Source of the DNA: JAFKKS01 sp050187875 | Lineage (GTDB): Bacteria > Pseudomonadota > Alphaproteobacteria > Rhizobiales > Xanthobacteraceae | DNA length: 64,000 bases | Assembly (NCBI GenBank): GCA_050187875.1 | Contig: JBFWXB010000015.1 | Location: 1 to 64,000, forward strand | Reading direction: 5' to 3' | Shown here: positions 1 to 8,707 of the stretch, in pieces | How positions within the stretch are numbered: the stretch's first letter is position 1 | How the letters are laid out: each line of letters begins with the position of its first letter | The notes under the pieces: model-generated | Told to the model about the DNA's origin: nothing | Database searches by the model: none | What the model saw: the letters and a program-made list of their open reading frames with translations, nothing else | Translations under genes and position numbers: made by a program

Positions 1-247
1 CCGACTGTCGAGAGTCGTGATCCCCCTCAGCCGGATCGCTTCGCTGCGCTTGCGATCCGACCTTTCCCCGCTGGGAGAGGTGAAGGAGGAGGGCAATCGG
101 GTGCCCGCTTTTGGGGTATCTTGCCTTTTTATGGGGAAGGCTGGCACGATCCTGGCCTTCATGAATAAGGGTGTCACTGAAGTTTCACGCTAGCGACGCA
201 ACCAAACGAGGCCGGCGCGAGGCCGGCCCTAACAGACGGGGAAGGAC
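1..247. other. Intergenic lead region without a convincing gene
   Basis: I see no credible gene here. The first 90 bases contain repeat-like sequence of the kind scattered through this genome, including a fragment resembling one arm of the hairpin found after the first gene. The promoter of the transporter operon should lie in the last 150 bases, but I cannot place a -35/-10 pair with confidence. A ribosome binding site (GGGGAAGGAC) directly precedes the ATG at 248. Confidence 0.5.
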
Positions 248-1276
248 ATGAAGCGGACAGGGTGGGCAGTGCTCGTCGGTGTGGCGGCGCTTACGTTTAC
301 GGTGCCGGCATTGGCGCAGAAGACGAAGATCAACGTCTACACGTCGCTCGAGAACGATCAGCTCGGGCCTTACAAGCAAGCGATCGAGAAAGCGGTGCCG
401 GAAGCGGAAGTCGTATGGACGCGCGATTCCACCGGCGTCATCACCGCGCGCTTCCTTGCGGAAAAGGACAATCCGCGCGCCGACATGGTGATCGGCCACG
501 CGGCGACGGCGCTCCTTCTGTTCGAGAAGGCGGGCCTGCTCGACACCTACAAGCCGCAGGGCGCCGACAAGCTCAAGGAAGCCTTCCGCGACACCAAGGA
601 GCCGTACACCTGGACCGGGCAGGACGCCTATCTCGGCGTCGTCTGCTATAATACAGTCGAGGCCGGCAAGATCGGCGCCAAAGCGCCGACGTCCTGGAAG
701 GATCTGCTCGACCCGAAATACAAAGGCAAGCTGGTGATGCCGCATCCGGCCTCGTCCGGCACCGGCTATCTCATGGTCGCCGGCTGGCTGCAGATGATGG
801 GTGAGCAGGAGGGCTGGAAGTTCATGGACGGCCTCCATGAGAACATCGCCACTTACCTGCATTCCGGTTCGGCGCCTTGCGTGCAGGCGGCGCGCGGCGA
901 GCACGTCGCGGGCATCGCGCTCGATATGCGCGGCGCGTCGGAAAAGACCAAGGGCGCGCCGATCGACGTGATCATCCCGAAGGAAGGCACCGGCTGGGAG
1001 ATGGAAGCCGCGGGCATCGTCAAAGGCACGAAGAACCTCGCGATCGCCAAGAAGATCGCCGACTGGATCGCGACGAAGGAAGCGAACGAGCTCTATTCCA
1101 AGAGCTACGCGGTCGTCGCCATGCCGGGCGTCGAGAACTTCCCGCCGAACTATCCGAAGAATGCCGAGAAGGGCATGATCAAGAACGACTTCACCTGGAT
1201 GGCGGAAAACCGCGAGCGCATCCTGGCGGAGTGGTCGAAGCGCTACGAGTCGAAGGCCGCACCGAAGAAGAAGTAA
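248..1276 (+). CDS. ABC transporter periplasmic substrate-binding protein, aminoethylphosphonate type
   Basis: A 342-residue extracellular solute-binding protein of family 1. Residues 1-23 form a Sec signal peptide ending in PALAQ with a likely cut after ALA. The mature protein begins KTKINVYTSLENDQ, a start typical of iron-binding and putative 2-aminoethylphosphonate (PhnS2-type) receptors. It should capture the substrate in the periplasm and pass it to the permease encoded at 2939. The phosphonate assignment rests on the PLP enzyme and dehydrogenases downstream; an iron or polyamine ligand cannot be excluded from this protein alone. The start is supported by GGGGAAGGAC upstream. A strong hairpin follows the stop, which may raise its expression over the rest of the operon. 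Confidence 0.8.
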   Translation: MKRTGWAVLVGVAALTFTVPALAQKTKINVYTSLENDQLGPYKQAIEKAVPEAEVVWTRDSTGVITARFLAEKDNPRADMVIGHAATALLLFEKAGLLDTYKPQGADKLKEAFRDTKEPYTWTGQDAYLGVVCYNTVEAGKIGAKAPTSWKDLLDPKYKGKLVMPHPASSGTGYLMVAGWLQMMGEQEGWKFMDGLHENIATYLHSGSAPCVQAARGEHVAGIALDMRGASEKTKGAPIDVIIPKEGTGWEMEAAGIVKGTKNLAIAKKIADWIATKEANELYSKSYAVVAMPGVENFPPNYPKNAEKGMIKNDFTWMAENRERILAEWSKRYESKAAPKKK

Positions 1277-1288
1277 GCTCAGTGCAGC

Positions 1289-1318
1289 TCACCTCTCCCT
1301 GCTTGCGGGGAGAGGTGA
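1289..1318. terminator. Hairpin after the solute-binding gene
   Basis: A perfect 11-bp stem, TCACCTCTCCC and GGGAGAGGTGA, encloses an 8-base loop. It begins 12 bases after the stop codon. There is no clear T-tract, so it may be an mRNA-stabilising or attenuating hairpin instead of a complete intrinsic terminator. Confidence 0.5.
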
Positions 1319-1350
1319 ACGCGCGAAGTGCGGCCGGATCAATGGGCGAT

Positions 1351-1475
1351 GTCCAAACCTCAATCCGTCATCCTGAGGTGCTCGCGAAGCGAGCCTCGAA
1401 GGACGACGGCCCGGGCTGTCGCCCTTCGAGGCTCGGCGCTTCGCGCCTCGCACCTCAGGGTGAGGTTTGGGTCCA
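1351..1475. repeat. Long imperfect palindrome of the alphaproteobacterial dispersed type
   Basis: Outer arms CCAAACCTCA and TGAGGTTTGG enclose nested inverted segments: CATCCTGAGGTG pairs with CACCTCAGGGTG, and the CCTCGAAGG region pairs with CCTTCGAGG. The element could fold into a long cruciform or RNA hairpin. It sits between the solute-binding gene and the GIY-YIG gene, so it separates the first transporter gene from the others. Confidence 0.75.
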
Positions 1476-1518
1476 GTGCTCAGGGTGACGGTCTAAGTTC
1501 GGTGCTTGGGGCCGGTAC

Positions 1519-1815
1519 ATGGGAGCTTTTGTTTATATGCTGTTGTGTGCCGATGGCTCTTATTACGTCGGAAGTGCAACAGGCGACGACCTGACGAAGC
1601 GTATCGCTGAACACGAGAGCGGTGTTTTCGGCGGCTATACATCGACACGGCGGCCGCTCACTCTGGTCTGGTCTGAGCATTTCGATCGCATCACCGATGC
1701 GATCGCTGTTGAGCGGCAGATCAAAGGATGGAGTCGCGCAAAGAAGCAGGCGCTGATGACTGGTAATTGGAATAGGCTGAAGATGCTCGCTGGACGTCGT
1801 GGCGGTCGAAAATGA
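1519..1815 (+). CDS. Small GIY-YIG nuclease family protein
   Basis: A 98-residue stand-alone GIY-YIG domain. The first motif is VYMLLCADGSYYVGSA (GIY as VYM, YIG as YVG), with a following Arg and His (KRIAEHESG) and a Glu in the AVERQIKG helix, which together form the expected catalytic set. Proteins of this size (UvrC-like, also called endonuclease superfamily) are common in Rhizobiales and their role is not established. It lies immediately after a large palindrome and inside the transporter gene order. Its TGA overlaps the ATG of the ATPase gene, so it is now translationally coupled to it. It is probably an insertion that did not break the transporter. Confidence 0.85.
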   Translation: MGAFVYMLLCADGSYYVGSATGDDLTKRIAEHESGVFGGYTSTRRPLTLVWSEHFDRITDAIAVERQIKGWSRAKKQALMTGNWNRLKMLAGRRGGRK

Positions 1816-2942
1816 GAGAACCCATCGCAGCGAATGCAGCGAACGGCCACGGCCGCTCGGAATCCGGGTCGACCTTCCTCAAGGTCAGCGACCTCACCAA
1901 AAAATTCGGCGCCTTCATCGCGCTCAAGCGTATCTCGCTCGAAGTCAAGCGCGGCGAGTTCGTCTGCTTCCTCGGACCATCCGGTTGCGGCAAGACCACG
2001 CTCCTGCGCGCCATCGCCGGCCTCGATCCGCAGGACGAGGGCAAGATCGAGATTGACGGACGCGATGTCTCGCGCTTGCCGCCGGCGATGCGCGACTTCG
2101 GCATCGTGTTCCAGTCCTATGCGCTGTTCCCGAACCTCACGGTCGCCGCCAATGTCGGCTATGGCCTCGTCAACCGGCAGCGCGGCAAGGCCGAGATCGC
2201 GGATCGCGTCCGCGAGCTTCTCGCGCTCGTCGGCCTGCAGGACCAAGGCCTGAAATATCCGGTGCAGCTCTCCGGCGGACAGCAGCAGCGCGTGGCGCTG
2301 GCGCGCGCGCTCGCGACGGCGCCGGGACTGCTCCTGCTCGATGAGCCGCTCTCGGCGCTCGACGCGCGCGTGCGCGTGCGCCTGCGCGACGAGATCAAGA
2401 CGCTGCAGCGCCGCCTCGGCGTCACGACCATCATGGTGACGCACGACCAGGAAGAGGCGCTCGCCATGGCCGATCGCATCGTCGTGATGAACGAGGGGGT
2501 GATCGAGCAGGTCGGCACGCCGTCGGAGGTCTACCGGCATCCAACGACGCCGTTCGTCGCTGATTTCGTTGGCGCGATGACCTTCCTCGATGCGGAAGTC
2601 TCCGGGCCGAAGCGCTTGCGGCTCGGCAAGGCGGAGATCAGCTGCAACGACGACCGCGGCCTTGCGCAAGGCACGCCGGTGCGCATCGGCTTGCGGCCGG
2701 AAGAAATTCGCGTGCGCAATGTCGACAGCCTCACGCCGAACCGGCTCGCGACCCATGTCGTGCTGATCGATTTCCTCGGCGCTTTCTGCCGCGCGCGGCT
2801 CGAGCTCGATGATGACCGCCGCGTCGCGTTGACCGCCGACTTCTCGGCGAACCTCATGCGCGACCTCGATGTTGCGGAAGGGCAGACGCTCACCGTGGCG
2901 CTGCCGCCGGAATCGCTGCGCGTCTTTGCGAAGGCCTCATGA
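1812..2942 (+). CDS. ABC transporter ATP-binding protein, aminoethylphosphonate type
   Basis: A 376-residue importer ATPase that energises uptake at the inner face of the membrane. Walker A GPSGCGKT is at 55-62, the Q-loop Gln at 101, signature LSGGQ at 153-157, Walker B LLLLDE at about 173-178, followed by the VTHDQEEAL switch region. A C-terminal TOBE-like regulatory domain follows from about residue 240 (RIGLRPEEIRV). Size and layout match the PhnT/PotA/FbpC group. ATG 1812 is the only start codon upstream of the ATPase fold and overlaps the GIY-YIG stop (ATGA). The first 20 residues are unlike the family and may derive from the junction with the inserted nuclease gene. Its stop overlaps the permease start. 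Confidence 0.85.
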   Translation: MREPIAANAANGHGRSESGSTFLKVSDLTKKFGAFIALKRISLEVKRGEFVCFLGPSGCGKTTLLRAIAGLDPQDEGKIEIDGRDVSRLPPAMRDFGIVFQSYALFPNLTVAANVGYGLVNRQRGKAEIADRVRELLALVGLQDQGLKYPVQLSGGQQQRVALARALATAPGLLLLDEPLSALDARVRVRLRDEIKTLQRRLGVTTIMVTHDQEEALAMADRIVVMNEGVIEQVGTPSEVYRHPTTPFVADFVGAMTFLDAEVSGPKRLRLGKAEISCNDDRGLAQGTPVRIGLRPEEIRVRNVDSLTPNRLATHVVLIDFLGAFCRARLELDDDRRVALTADFSANLMRDLDVAEGQTLTVALPPESLRVFAKAS

Positions 2943-4651
2943 GCGTCACGACGGTCACATCGGCCTCCGTGCCCCGCGTGCCGCGGGCCGAGCGGGTCGT
3001 TCGCGACGAGTGGGTGATGCGGCTCGGGATCGCGCTTCTGATCGCGTGGCTTCTCCTGACAATCGCGTTTCCGCTGTGGACGCTGCTCTCCAAAAGTTTC
3101 CAGGATAACAGCGGGCACTTCGTAGGCCTCGCGAACTATGTCCGTTACTTTTCGACGCCGGCGCTGTTCGGCTCGATCTTCAACAGCGTGTGGGTCGCGT
3201 TCGCGACAACCGTCATCGTCATCCCGGCCGCCTTCGTCTATGCGTTCGCGCTGACGCGCTCGACCATACCGTTCAAGGGGCTTCTCTACGCCGCGGCGCT
3301 GCTTCCATTGTTTGCGCCGTCGCTTTTGTCTGCGATCTCGCTCATCTATCTGTTCGGCAATCAGGGCCTGATGAAAGGCCTCTTAGGCGGCGCGACGATC
3401 TATGGCCCGATCGGCATCGTGGTGGCGCAGATCTTCTACTGCTTCCCGCACGCGCTGATCATTCTCGTGGCCGCGCTTTCGCTCGCGGACGCGCGGCTCT
3501 ATGAGGTCGCCGAGGCGCTCGGCACACCGAAATCGCGCGTCTTCCGCACGGTGACATTGCCCGGCGCGAAGTATGGGTTGATCAACGCGACCTTCGTCGT
3601 GTTCACGCTTGTCGTCACCGACTTCGGCATCGCCAAGGTGATCGGCGGGCAGTTCAACGTGCTCGCGACCGACGCCTATAAGCAGGTCGTCGGCCAGCAG
3701 AATTTCGAGATGGGGGCGGTCGTCGGCATGATCCTGCTCACGCCCGCGGTGCTTGCCTTCTTCATCGACCGCTTCGTGCAGCGCCGGCAGGTTGCGCTTC
3801 TCTCCGCGCGCGCGGTGCCGCTGCAGCCGAAGCGGGACGTGCGGCGCGACCTCGCACTCGGGCTCTATTGTCTGGTCGTCGGCGGGCTGATCGCCGGCGT
3901 TCTCTGCGTCGCGATCTGGGCGTCGTTCATCACTTACTGGCCCTACAATCTCGCGCTGACATTGAAGAACTACGATTTCGGCGCCTTCGACGAGAGCGGC
4001 TGGTCGTCCTATTCGCATTCGGTGATGATGGCGGCGGGCGCCGCGATCCTCGGCACGGCGATCGTCTTCACCGGCGCCTATCTCATCGAGAAGACCAAGG
4101 TGTTCCCGACCGGGCGGGCGATCGCGCATTTCCTCGCGATGCTGCCGATGGCGGTGCCGGGCCTCGTCATCGGTCTTGGCTATGTGTTTTTCGTCAACGC
4201 GCCGTGGAACCCGCTGAATATCCTCTACGGCACGCTCCTCGTCCTCATCATCAACTCGGTCGCGCATTTCTACACGGTGGCGCATATCACGGCGCTCACC
4301 GCGTTGAAGCAGATCGATCCGGAGTTCGAGTCCGTCTCGGCGTCGCTGAAGGTTCCGTTCTGGCGCACCTTCCGCCGCGTGACGCTGCCGATCTCGCTGC
4401 CGGCCGTGCTCGACATCATGATCTATATGTTCGTGAATGCGCTGACGACCGTCTCCGCCGTCATCTTCCTCTATGGGCCGGGGACGAAGCTCGCCTCGAT
4501 CGCGATCATCCATATGGACGAAGCGGGCGTCACCGCCGGCGCCGCGGCGATGGCGACCCTGATCGTCGCGACGGCGCTCGCCGCCAAGCTCATCCACATC
4601 GCACTCGACCGCCTCGTCTTCATGCGCCTGCAGGCGTGGCGCAAGCGGTGA
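2939..4651 (+). CDS. Fused ABC transporter permease, PhnU2-type
   Basis: A 570-residue inner membrane protein made of two binding-protein-dependent permease domains in one chain, each with about six hydrophobic segments. Each half carries an EAA-type coupling loop: EVAEALGTPKSRVFRTVTLP in the first, and the SVSASLKVPFWRTFRRVTLP segment in the second. Fused permeases of this length occur in putative 2-aminoethylphosphonate and ferric iron importers. It overlaps the ATPase gene by four bases (ATGA), consistent with co-translation and complex assembly. Together with the genes at 248 and 1812 it makes a complete importer. Confidence 0.85.
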   Translation: MSVTTVTSASVPRVPRAERVVRDEWVMRLGIALLIAWLLLTIAFPLWTLLSKSFQDNSGHFVGLANYVRYFSTPALFGSIFNSVWVAFATTVIVIPAAFVYAFALTRSTIPFKGLLYAAALLPLFAPSLLSAISLIYLFGNQGLMKGLLGGATIYGPIGIVVAQIFYCFPHALIILVAALSLADARLYEVAEALGTPKSRVFRTVTLPGAKYGLINATFVVFTLVVTDFGIAKVIGGQFNVLATDAYKQVVGQQNFEMGAVVGMILLTPAVLAFFIDRFVQRRQVALLSARAVPLQPKRDVRRDLALGLYCLVVGGLIAGVLCVAIWASFITYWPYNLALTLKNYDFGAFDESGWSSYSHSVMMAAGAAILGTAIVFTGAYLIEKTKVFPTGRAIAHFLAMLPMAVPGLVIGLGYVFFVNAPWNPLNILYGTLLVLIINSVAHFYTVAHITALTALKQIDPEFESVSASLKVPFWRTFRRVTLPISLPAVLDIMIYMFVNALTTVSAVIFLYGPGTKLASIAIIHMDEAGVTAGAAAMATLIVATALAAKLIHIALDRLVFMRLQAWRKR

Positions 4652-4680
4652 GTTGAATTGCGCAAGTCAAGGGGCTGACC

Positions 4681-6057
4681 GTGGACATGAAGACGCCCGC
4701 CGAATCCGAAAGCGACACCAATCTCTCGCCGCAGCGGCGGGCGTGGGCGGATCGCAACATCAAGGGCGACGCGCGCGCGCTGCTCGGTGAGGACGAGGCG
4801 TATTTCCTGCGCCAATCGGTGTCGACGCCGTGCCTCAACGCCATCGTCAAGGCGGAGGGTATCTGGATCGAGGATACGGCCGGGCGCCGCTACATGGATT
4901 TCCATGGCAACAACGTGCACCACATCGGCTACGGACATCCGCGCCTCAAGCGCGCGATCGCCGAGCAGATGGATGCGCTGCCCTTCACGCCGCGGCGCTA
5001 TACGTCGGATGTGCCGGTTGCGCTGGCGCGCAAGCTTGCGCGGATCACGCCGGGTGACCTCTCGAAGGTTCTCTTCACCACCGGCGGATCGGACGCCAAC
5101 GAGGTCGCGATCAAGATCGCACGCGTCGCGACCGGGCGCTACAAGACGCTGTCGTTCTGGGATGCGTTCCACGGCGCCGGTTATGGCGCCTCCGCGATCG
5201 GCGGCGAAGCCTTGTTCCGCGCCAGCGCGCTCGGCCCGCTGATGCCGGGCGCCGAGCATGTCGCGCCCTTCGGCAGCTATCGCTGCCCCTATGGAACATC
5301 GAGCGCGGAAGAGTCAGGCGAAGCCTGCGCGCGCATGATCGACTACGTGCTCGGCCGCGAGGGCGATGTCGCCGCCTTCATCGCCGAGCCGATCCGCGCG
5401 GTGCCTTACGTTCCGCCGCCGGGTTTTTGGCGCAAGGTGCGCGACATCTGCAACAAGCACGGCACGCTGCTCATCCTCGACGAGATCCCGACCGGCCTCG
5501 GCAAGACCGGTAAGATGTTCGCCTGCGAGCATGATGGCGTCACGCCCGACATCCTCGTGCTCGGCAAGGCGCTGGGCGGCGGCATCCTGCCGATCGCCGC
5601 CGTCGTCGCGCGGCCCGACCTCGACGTCGGCGGAAACTATGCGTTCGGCCATTACACGCACGAGAAAAATCCGGTGACCGCGCGCGCGGCGCTCACCACC
5701 ATCGAGATCATCGAAGACGAGGGTCTGGTGGAGAATGCCGCCGCGGTCGGCGCCTATGCGCTCGATCGGCTCGGCGACCTGATGCAGAAGCACAAGCTCG
5801 TCGGCGACGTGCGCGGGCAGGGGCTCGTCATCGGCATCGAGCTCGTCACCGATCGCGACAGCAAAACGCCGGCGAAGGAGGCAGCCGAGGCCGTCATGTA
5901 TCGCGCGATGGACGCGGGCCTCTCCTTCAAGACGACGTTCGGCAATGTGTTGACGCTCACGCCCTCGCTGACGCTCACCAAGGACGAAATGGGCCAGGCG
6001 ATCGACATTCTCGATGCGGCGATCGGCGCGGTGGCGCGAGAGCACGCGCGGCGTTAA
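4681..6057 (+). CDS. Class III PLP-dependent enzyme, probable PbfA-like hydroxy-aminoethylphosphonate ammonia-lyase
   Basis: A 458-residue fold-type I PLP enzyme annotated generically as class III aminotransferase. The Schiff-base Lys is Lys296 in VLGKALGGG; the cofactor-ring Asp is in ILDEIPTGLG; and TTGGSDANEVAIK is the phosphate-binding region. The segment MDFHGNNVHHIGYGHP resembles what I recall of PbfA, which eliminates ammonia from (R)-1-hydroxy-2-aminoethylphosphonate to give phosphonoacetaldehyde. Placement after a phosphonate-type transporter and in a cluster with an aldehyde dehydrogenase fits. A true transaminase for another amine remains possible. GTG 4681 has AAGGGG about seven bases upstream; ATG 4687 is the alternative. 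Confidence 0.75.
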   Translation: MDMKTPAESESDTNLSPQRRAWADRNIKGDARALLGEDEAYFLRQSVSTPCLNAIVKAEGIWIEDTAGRRYMDFHGNNVHHIGYGHPRLKRAIAEQMDALPFTPRRYTSDVPVALARKLARITPGDLSKVLFTTGGSDANEVAIKIARVATGRYKTLSFWDAFHGAGYGASAIGGEALFRASALGPLMPGAEHVAPFGSYRCPYGTSSAEESGEACARMIDYVLGREGDVAAFIAEPIRAVPYVPPPGFWRKVRDICNKHGTLLILDEIPTGLGKTGKMFACEHDGVTPDILVLGKALGGGILPIAAVVARPDLDVGGNYAFGHYTHEKNPVTARAALTTIEIIEDEGLVENAAAVGAYALDRLGDLMQKHKLVGDVRGQGLVIGIELVTDRDSKTPAKEAAEAVMYRAMDAGLSFKTTFGNVLTLTPSLTLTKDEMGQAIDILDAAIGAVAREHARR

Positions 6058-6128
6058 CAGCGCGGCGTTGATCTGCGTCGCGGCCGCGCGGCAAGATAGA
6101 AGGCGAAAGGTCAGGGGGGCGGGCATCA

Positions 6129-7496
6129 ATGGCGGGCAATCTCAGCTTCGCGGAGCTCAAGAAGGCGGTCGGCAACGGCAGCATCGACACCGTCGTTGTG
6201 GCGATGGTGGACATGCAGGGCCGTCTCATCGGCAAGCGGTTTCACGGAAACTTCTTCGTCAATGGCGGGCACGAGGAGACGCATGCCTGCGACTATCTCC
6301 TCGCCAACGATATCGACATGGAGCCGGTGCCGGGCTACGCGGTGGCGAGCTGGGAGAAGGGCTACGGCGACTTCATCCTGAAGCCGGACATGACGACGCT
6401 GCGCAAGATTCCGTGGCTGCCGGCGACGGCGCTCGTCATCGCCGACGTGCTCGACCACCACCACCATGATCTCGCGCATTCGCCGCGCGGGGTCCTGAAG
6501 GCGCAGCTCGCGCGGCTCGCGCAGCGCAAGATGCGCGCGTTCTTTGCTTCCGAGCTCGAGTTCTATCTGTTCGACGAAACGTACGAGAGCGCGCGGCAGA
6601 AGCACTACGCGGAGCTCGCGACCGCGGGCCAGTACATCGAGGACTATCACATCCTGCAGACGACGAAGGAGGAGGGCGTGATGCGGGCGATCCGCAACGG
6701 CCTCTCCGGTGCGGGCATCTTCGTCGAGAACTCGAAGGGCGAGTGGGGCCCGGGTCAGGAGGAGATCAACGTCCGCTACGCCGACGCGCTCGAAATGGCC
6801 GACAACCACGTCCTCATCAAGAACGGCATCAAGGAGATCGCCTGGGCGCAGGGCAAGGCCGTCACCTTCATGGCGAAGTGGAATTACGGTCTCGCCGGAT
6901 CGAGCTCGCATGTGCATGCGTCGCTCTGGGATGCCGCGGGGAAGAAGCCGCTGTTCTTCGACCCGAAGGGCGAGCACGGTATGTCGCCGCTGATGCGCTC
7001 CTTCGTCGCCGGGCAGCTCAAATACGCGCCCGACATCACCTATTTCCTCGCGCCGTACATCAATTCCTACAAGCGCTTCCAGGTCGGCACCTTCGCGCCG
7101 ACGCGGGCGGTGTGGAGCCGCGACAACCGCACCGCCGGCTTCAGGCTCGTCGGTGAGAAGTCGAAGGCGATCCGCATCGAGTGCCGCATCGGCGGCGCCG
7201 ACCTCAATCCGTACCTCGCCTTCGCGGGATTGATCGCGGCGGGGCTCGCAGGTGTCGATGAGAAGCTGACGCTCGGGCCGCCGCATTCGGGCGACGCTTA
7301 TGTCGACACGTCGCTGCCGGAAGTGCCGAAGACGCTGCGGGACGCAGCGGCCGCGCTCGAGCGCTCAACGATGCTGCGCAAGGCGCTCGGCGACGCCGCC
7401 GTCGACCACTATGTCCATACGGCGAAGTGGGAGCAGTTCGAATACGACCGCCGCATCACCGACTGGGAGCTCAAGCGCGGCTTCGAGCAGTATTGA
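6129..7496 (+). CDS. Glutamine synthetase family protein, probable gamma-glutamyl-amine ligase
   Basis: A 455-residue member of the glutamine synthetase fold. An N-terminal beta-grasp region (MVDMQGRLIGKR, about 27-38) precedes the catalytic domain. Metal and nucleotide motifs are visible as SELEFYLF, GPGQEEINVRYADALE, TFMAKW, the GSSSHVHASLW loop and the C-terminal ECRIGGADLNPYLAF. It lacks the NLYD/E adenylylation loop of GlnA-I, and its length and context suggest a PuuA/GMAS-like enzyme that joins glutamate to an amine. The amine may be the imported compound or a derivative. It follows the PLP gene by 71 bases with a GGGGGG-rich ribosome binding site and is probably in the same operon. Substrate is inferred only from context. 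Confidence 0.75.
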   Translation: MAGNLSFAELKKAVGNGSIDTVVVAMVDMQGRLIGKRFHGNFFVNGGHEETHACDYLLANDIDMEPVPGYAVASWEKGYGDFILKPDMTTLRKIPWLPATALVIADVLDHHHHDLAHSPRGVLKAQLARLAQRKMRAFFASELEFYLFDETYESARQKHYAELATAGQYIEDYHILQTTKEEGVMRAIRNGLSGAGIFVENSKGEWGPGQEEINVRYADALEMADNHVLIKNGIKEIAWAQGKAVTFMAKWNYGLAGSSSHVHASLWDAAGKKPLFFDPKGEHGMSPLMRSFVAGQLKYAPDITYFLAPYINSYKRFQVGTFAPTRAVWSRDNRTAGFRLVGEKSKAIRIECRIGGADLNPYLAFAGLIAAGLAGVDEKLTLGPPHSGDAYVDTSLPEVPKTLRDAAAALERSTMLRKALGDAAVDHYVHTAKWEQFEYDRRITDWELKRGFEQY

Positions 7497-7508
7497 ATTC
7501 ACCACGTC

Positions 7509-7736
7509 ATGGCCGGCCAAGAAGAAACGCGCAGACGCCACGCCACCTCTCACATCCCGATTGCCTCTTCAAGCACATGCGGATGCCGAATCGACAAGCT
7601 CTCAGAAGCCGATGAAGATGAGCCAAAGGATGATTTCGAGTCCGTCGCCCACCTTTTGAATACGATGAAGGTGATGTTTGAAGAGAAGCTAGAAAAAATT
7701 GTCGCGCTTGCTCGCACAAGGCAGGTGCGCAAATGA
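7509..7736 (+). CDS. Small hypothetical protein
   Basis: A 75-residue ORF beginning 12 bases after the ligase stop and overlapping the next ORF by ATGA. The first half is unstructured and polar; the second half (FESVAHLLNTMKVMFEEKLE) would form an amphipathic helix. I recognise no family. The coupling with the next gene is the main argument that it is translated. Its composition looks less GC-rich than its neighbours. Confidence 0.35.
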   Translation: MAGQEETRRRHATSHIPIASSSTCGCRIDKLSEADEDEPKDDFESVAHLLNTMKVMFEEKLEKIVALARTRQVRK

Positions 7737-8074
7737 TCTCTCTCAGCAGCAAGTGGCTCAAATGGCCGTTGCTTGTTGGTAAGGCAGTTATCTTGGCGGC
7801 ATTCGCAATCATTCTATCGCCCGTCGCTCTGGTCGTGGGCATTTGGCACAAAATCAGAGGCGGAGCTGACACCACCCCACATGAATTGGCCGACATATTG
7901 CGTGACGCGTCTGAAGACCGCCACGCCGCCTGGGATGAGCTTGAGTGCGTTGATCTCCGGGACGCACGGCTTGAGGCCATTCGCCAGGAAGCTTTGAAGG
8001 TTTCGGAGCCGTTGACGCCTGACGATCGGTCAAAGTTGATCAAATTGGCTGAACAGGCCGACGCCCTCGTATAG
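7733..8074 (+). CDS. Small predicted membrane protein, unknown
   Basis: A 113-residue protein with one strong hydrophobic segment near residues 13-38 (LLVGKAVILAAFAIILSPVA) and a soluble, acidic, helical C-terminal domain of about 70 residues (HELADILRDASEDRHAAWDE). It looks like a bitopic inner membrane protein with a cytoplasmic tail. Composition is less GC-rich than the flanking genes, which suggests acquisition or relaxed selection. No family is recognised. Confidence 0.5.
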   Translation: MISLSSKWLKWPLLVGKAVILAAFAIILSPVALVVGIWHKIRGGADTTPHELADILRDASEDRHAAWDELECVDLRDARLEAIRQEALKVSEPLTPDDRSKLIKLAEQADALV

Positions 8075-8150
8075 CCGTGGGTTTGCCGAGTGCGAAGCGA
8101 TCCGGGTGGGGATCGTAGGCGTGGACAAACGAGGACGACCCCCACCCCGA

Positions 8151-8173
8151 CCCTCCCCCTTTCAGGGGGAGGG
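8151..8173. terminator. Hairpin between convergent genes
   Basis: A perfect 10-bp stem CCCTCCCCCT / AGGGGGAGGG with loop TTC lies between the plus-strand membrane protein gene (stop 8074) and the minus-strand receiver gene (stop 8204). A very similar hairpin occurs at 60014-60033, so it belongs to a repeated class. Probably it stops transcription from one or both sides. Confidence 0.5.
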
Positions 8174-8203
8174 AGAGACCATGAACGTCAGGCGAGGAGA
8201 CCG

Positions 8204-8683
8204 TTACGGCGTCGCGTCCGCCAGCGCCACCGACACGGCATGTTTGAGAACGCCGGGCGAGATCGGCTTGGCGAGGACCGGAGCGTCGGGCACGAGCTCG
8301 CGGATGCGCCGAAGCGTTGCCGGGTCGCTATAGGCGGTGATGAAGATGACCGGAGTGTCGCCATGCTCGCGAATCCGCCGCGCGGCCTCGACCCCGTCGA
8401 TCGTTCCCTGAAGGTTGATGTCCATCAGCACCAAGTCGGCGTGCAAGCGGCTCGCGCGGTCGACCGCACTTTCCCCGTCGGGGACGAGGCCGCAGACCGC
8501 GCAGTCGAGGTCCCGCAGCGTCGCCTCAAGGTGCCAGGCGACGAAAATCTCGTCCTCGACGACCAGAACCCGTGGTTTGGATGCTTTTGGGGAGGAAATT
8601 GAGGATTTTCGGGTCAAAGAGGCCTGTTTTGGGGGCCTTTTTCCCATCTGCCGTGCATTCATCAAAGTCATGAAAGGCCCCAC
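8204..8683 (-). CDS. Single-domain response regulator (receiver domain)
   Basis: A 159-residue protein consisting of a roughly 35-residue polar N-terminal tail and one CheY-like receiver domain. Acidic residues in VVEDE near residue 42, the phospho-acceptor Asp in LVLMDINL, the Thr/Ser switch position in IFITAYS and the conserved Lys in VLAKPIS are all present. There is no output domain. It lies 24 bases downstream of the HWE kinase gene at 8708 on the same strand, so the two form a two-component pair. The true start may be further in, for example at the Met in LMNARQM. Confidence 0.85.
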   Translation of the reverse strand: MGPFMTLMNARQMGKRPPKQASLTRKSSISSPKASKPRVLVVEDEIFVAWHLEATLRDLDCAVCGLVPDGESAVDRASRLHADLVLMDINLQGTIDGVEAARRIREHGDTPVIFITAYSDPATLRRIRELVPDAPVLAKPISPGVLKHAVSVALADATP

Positions 8684-8707
8684 TTGGTACGCAGAACGCG
8701 CAACCTC

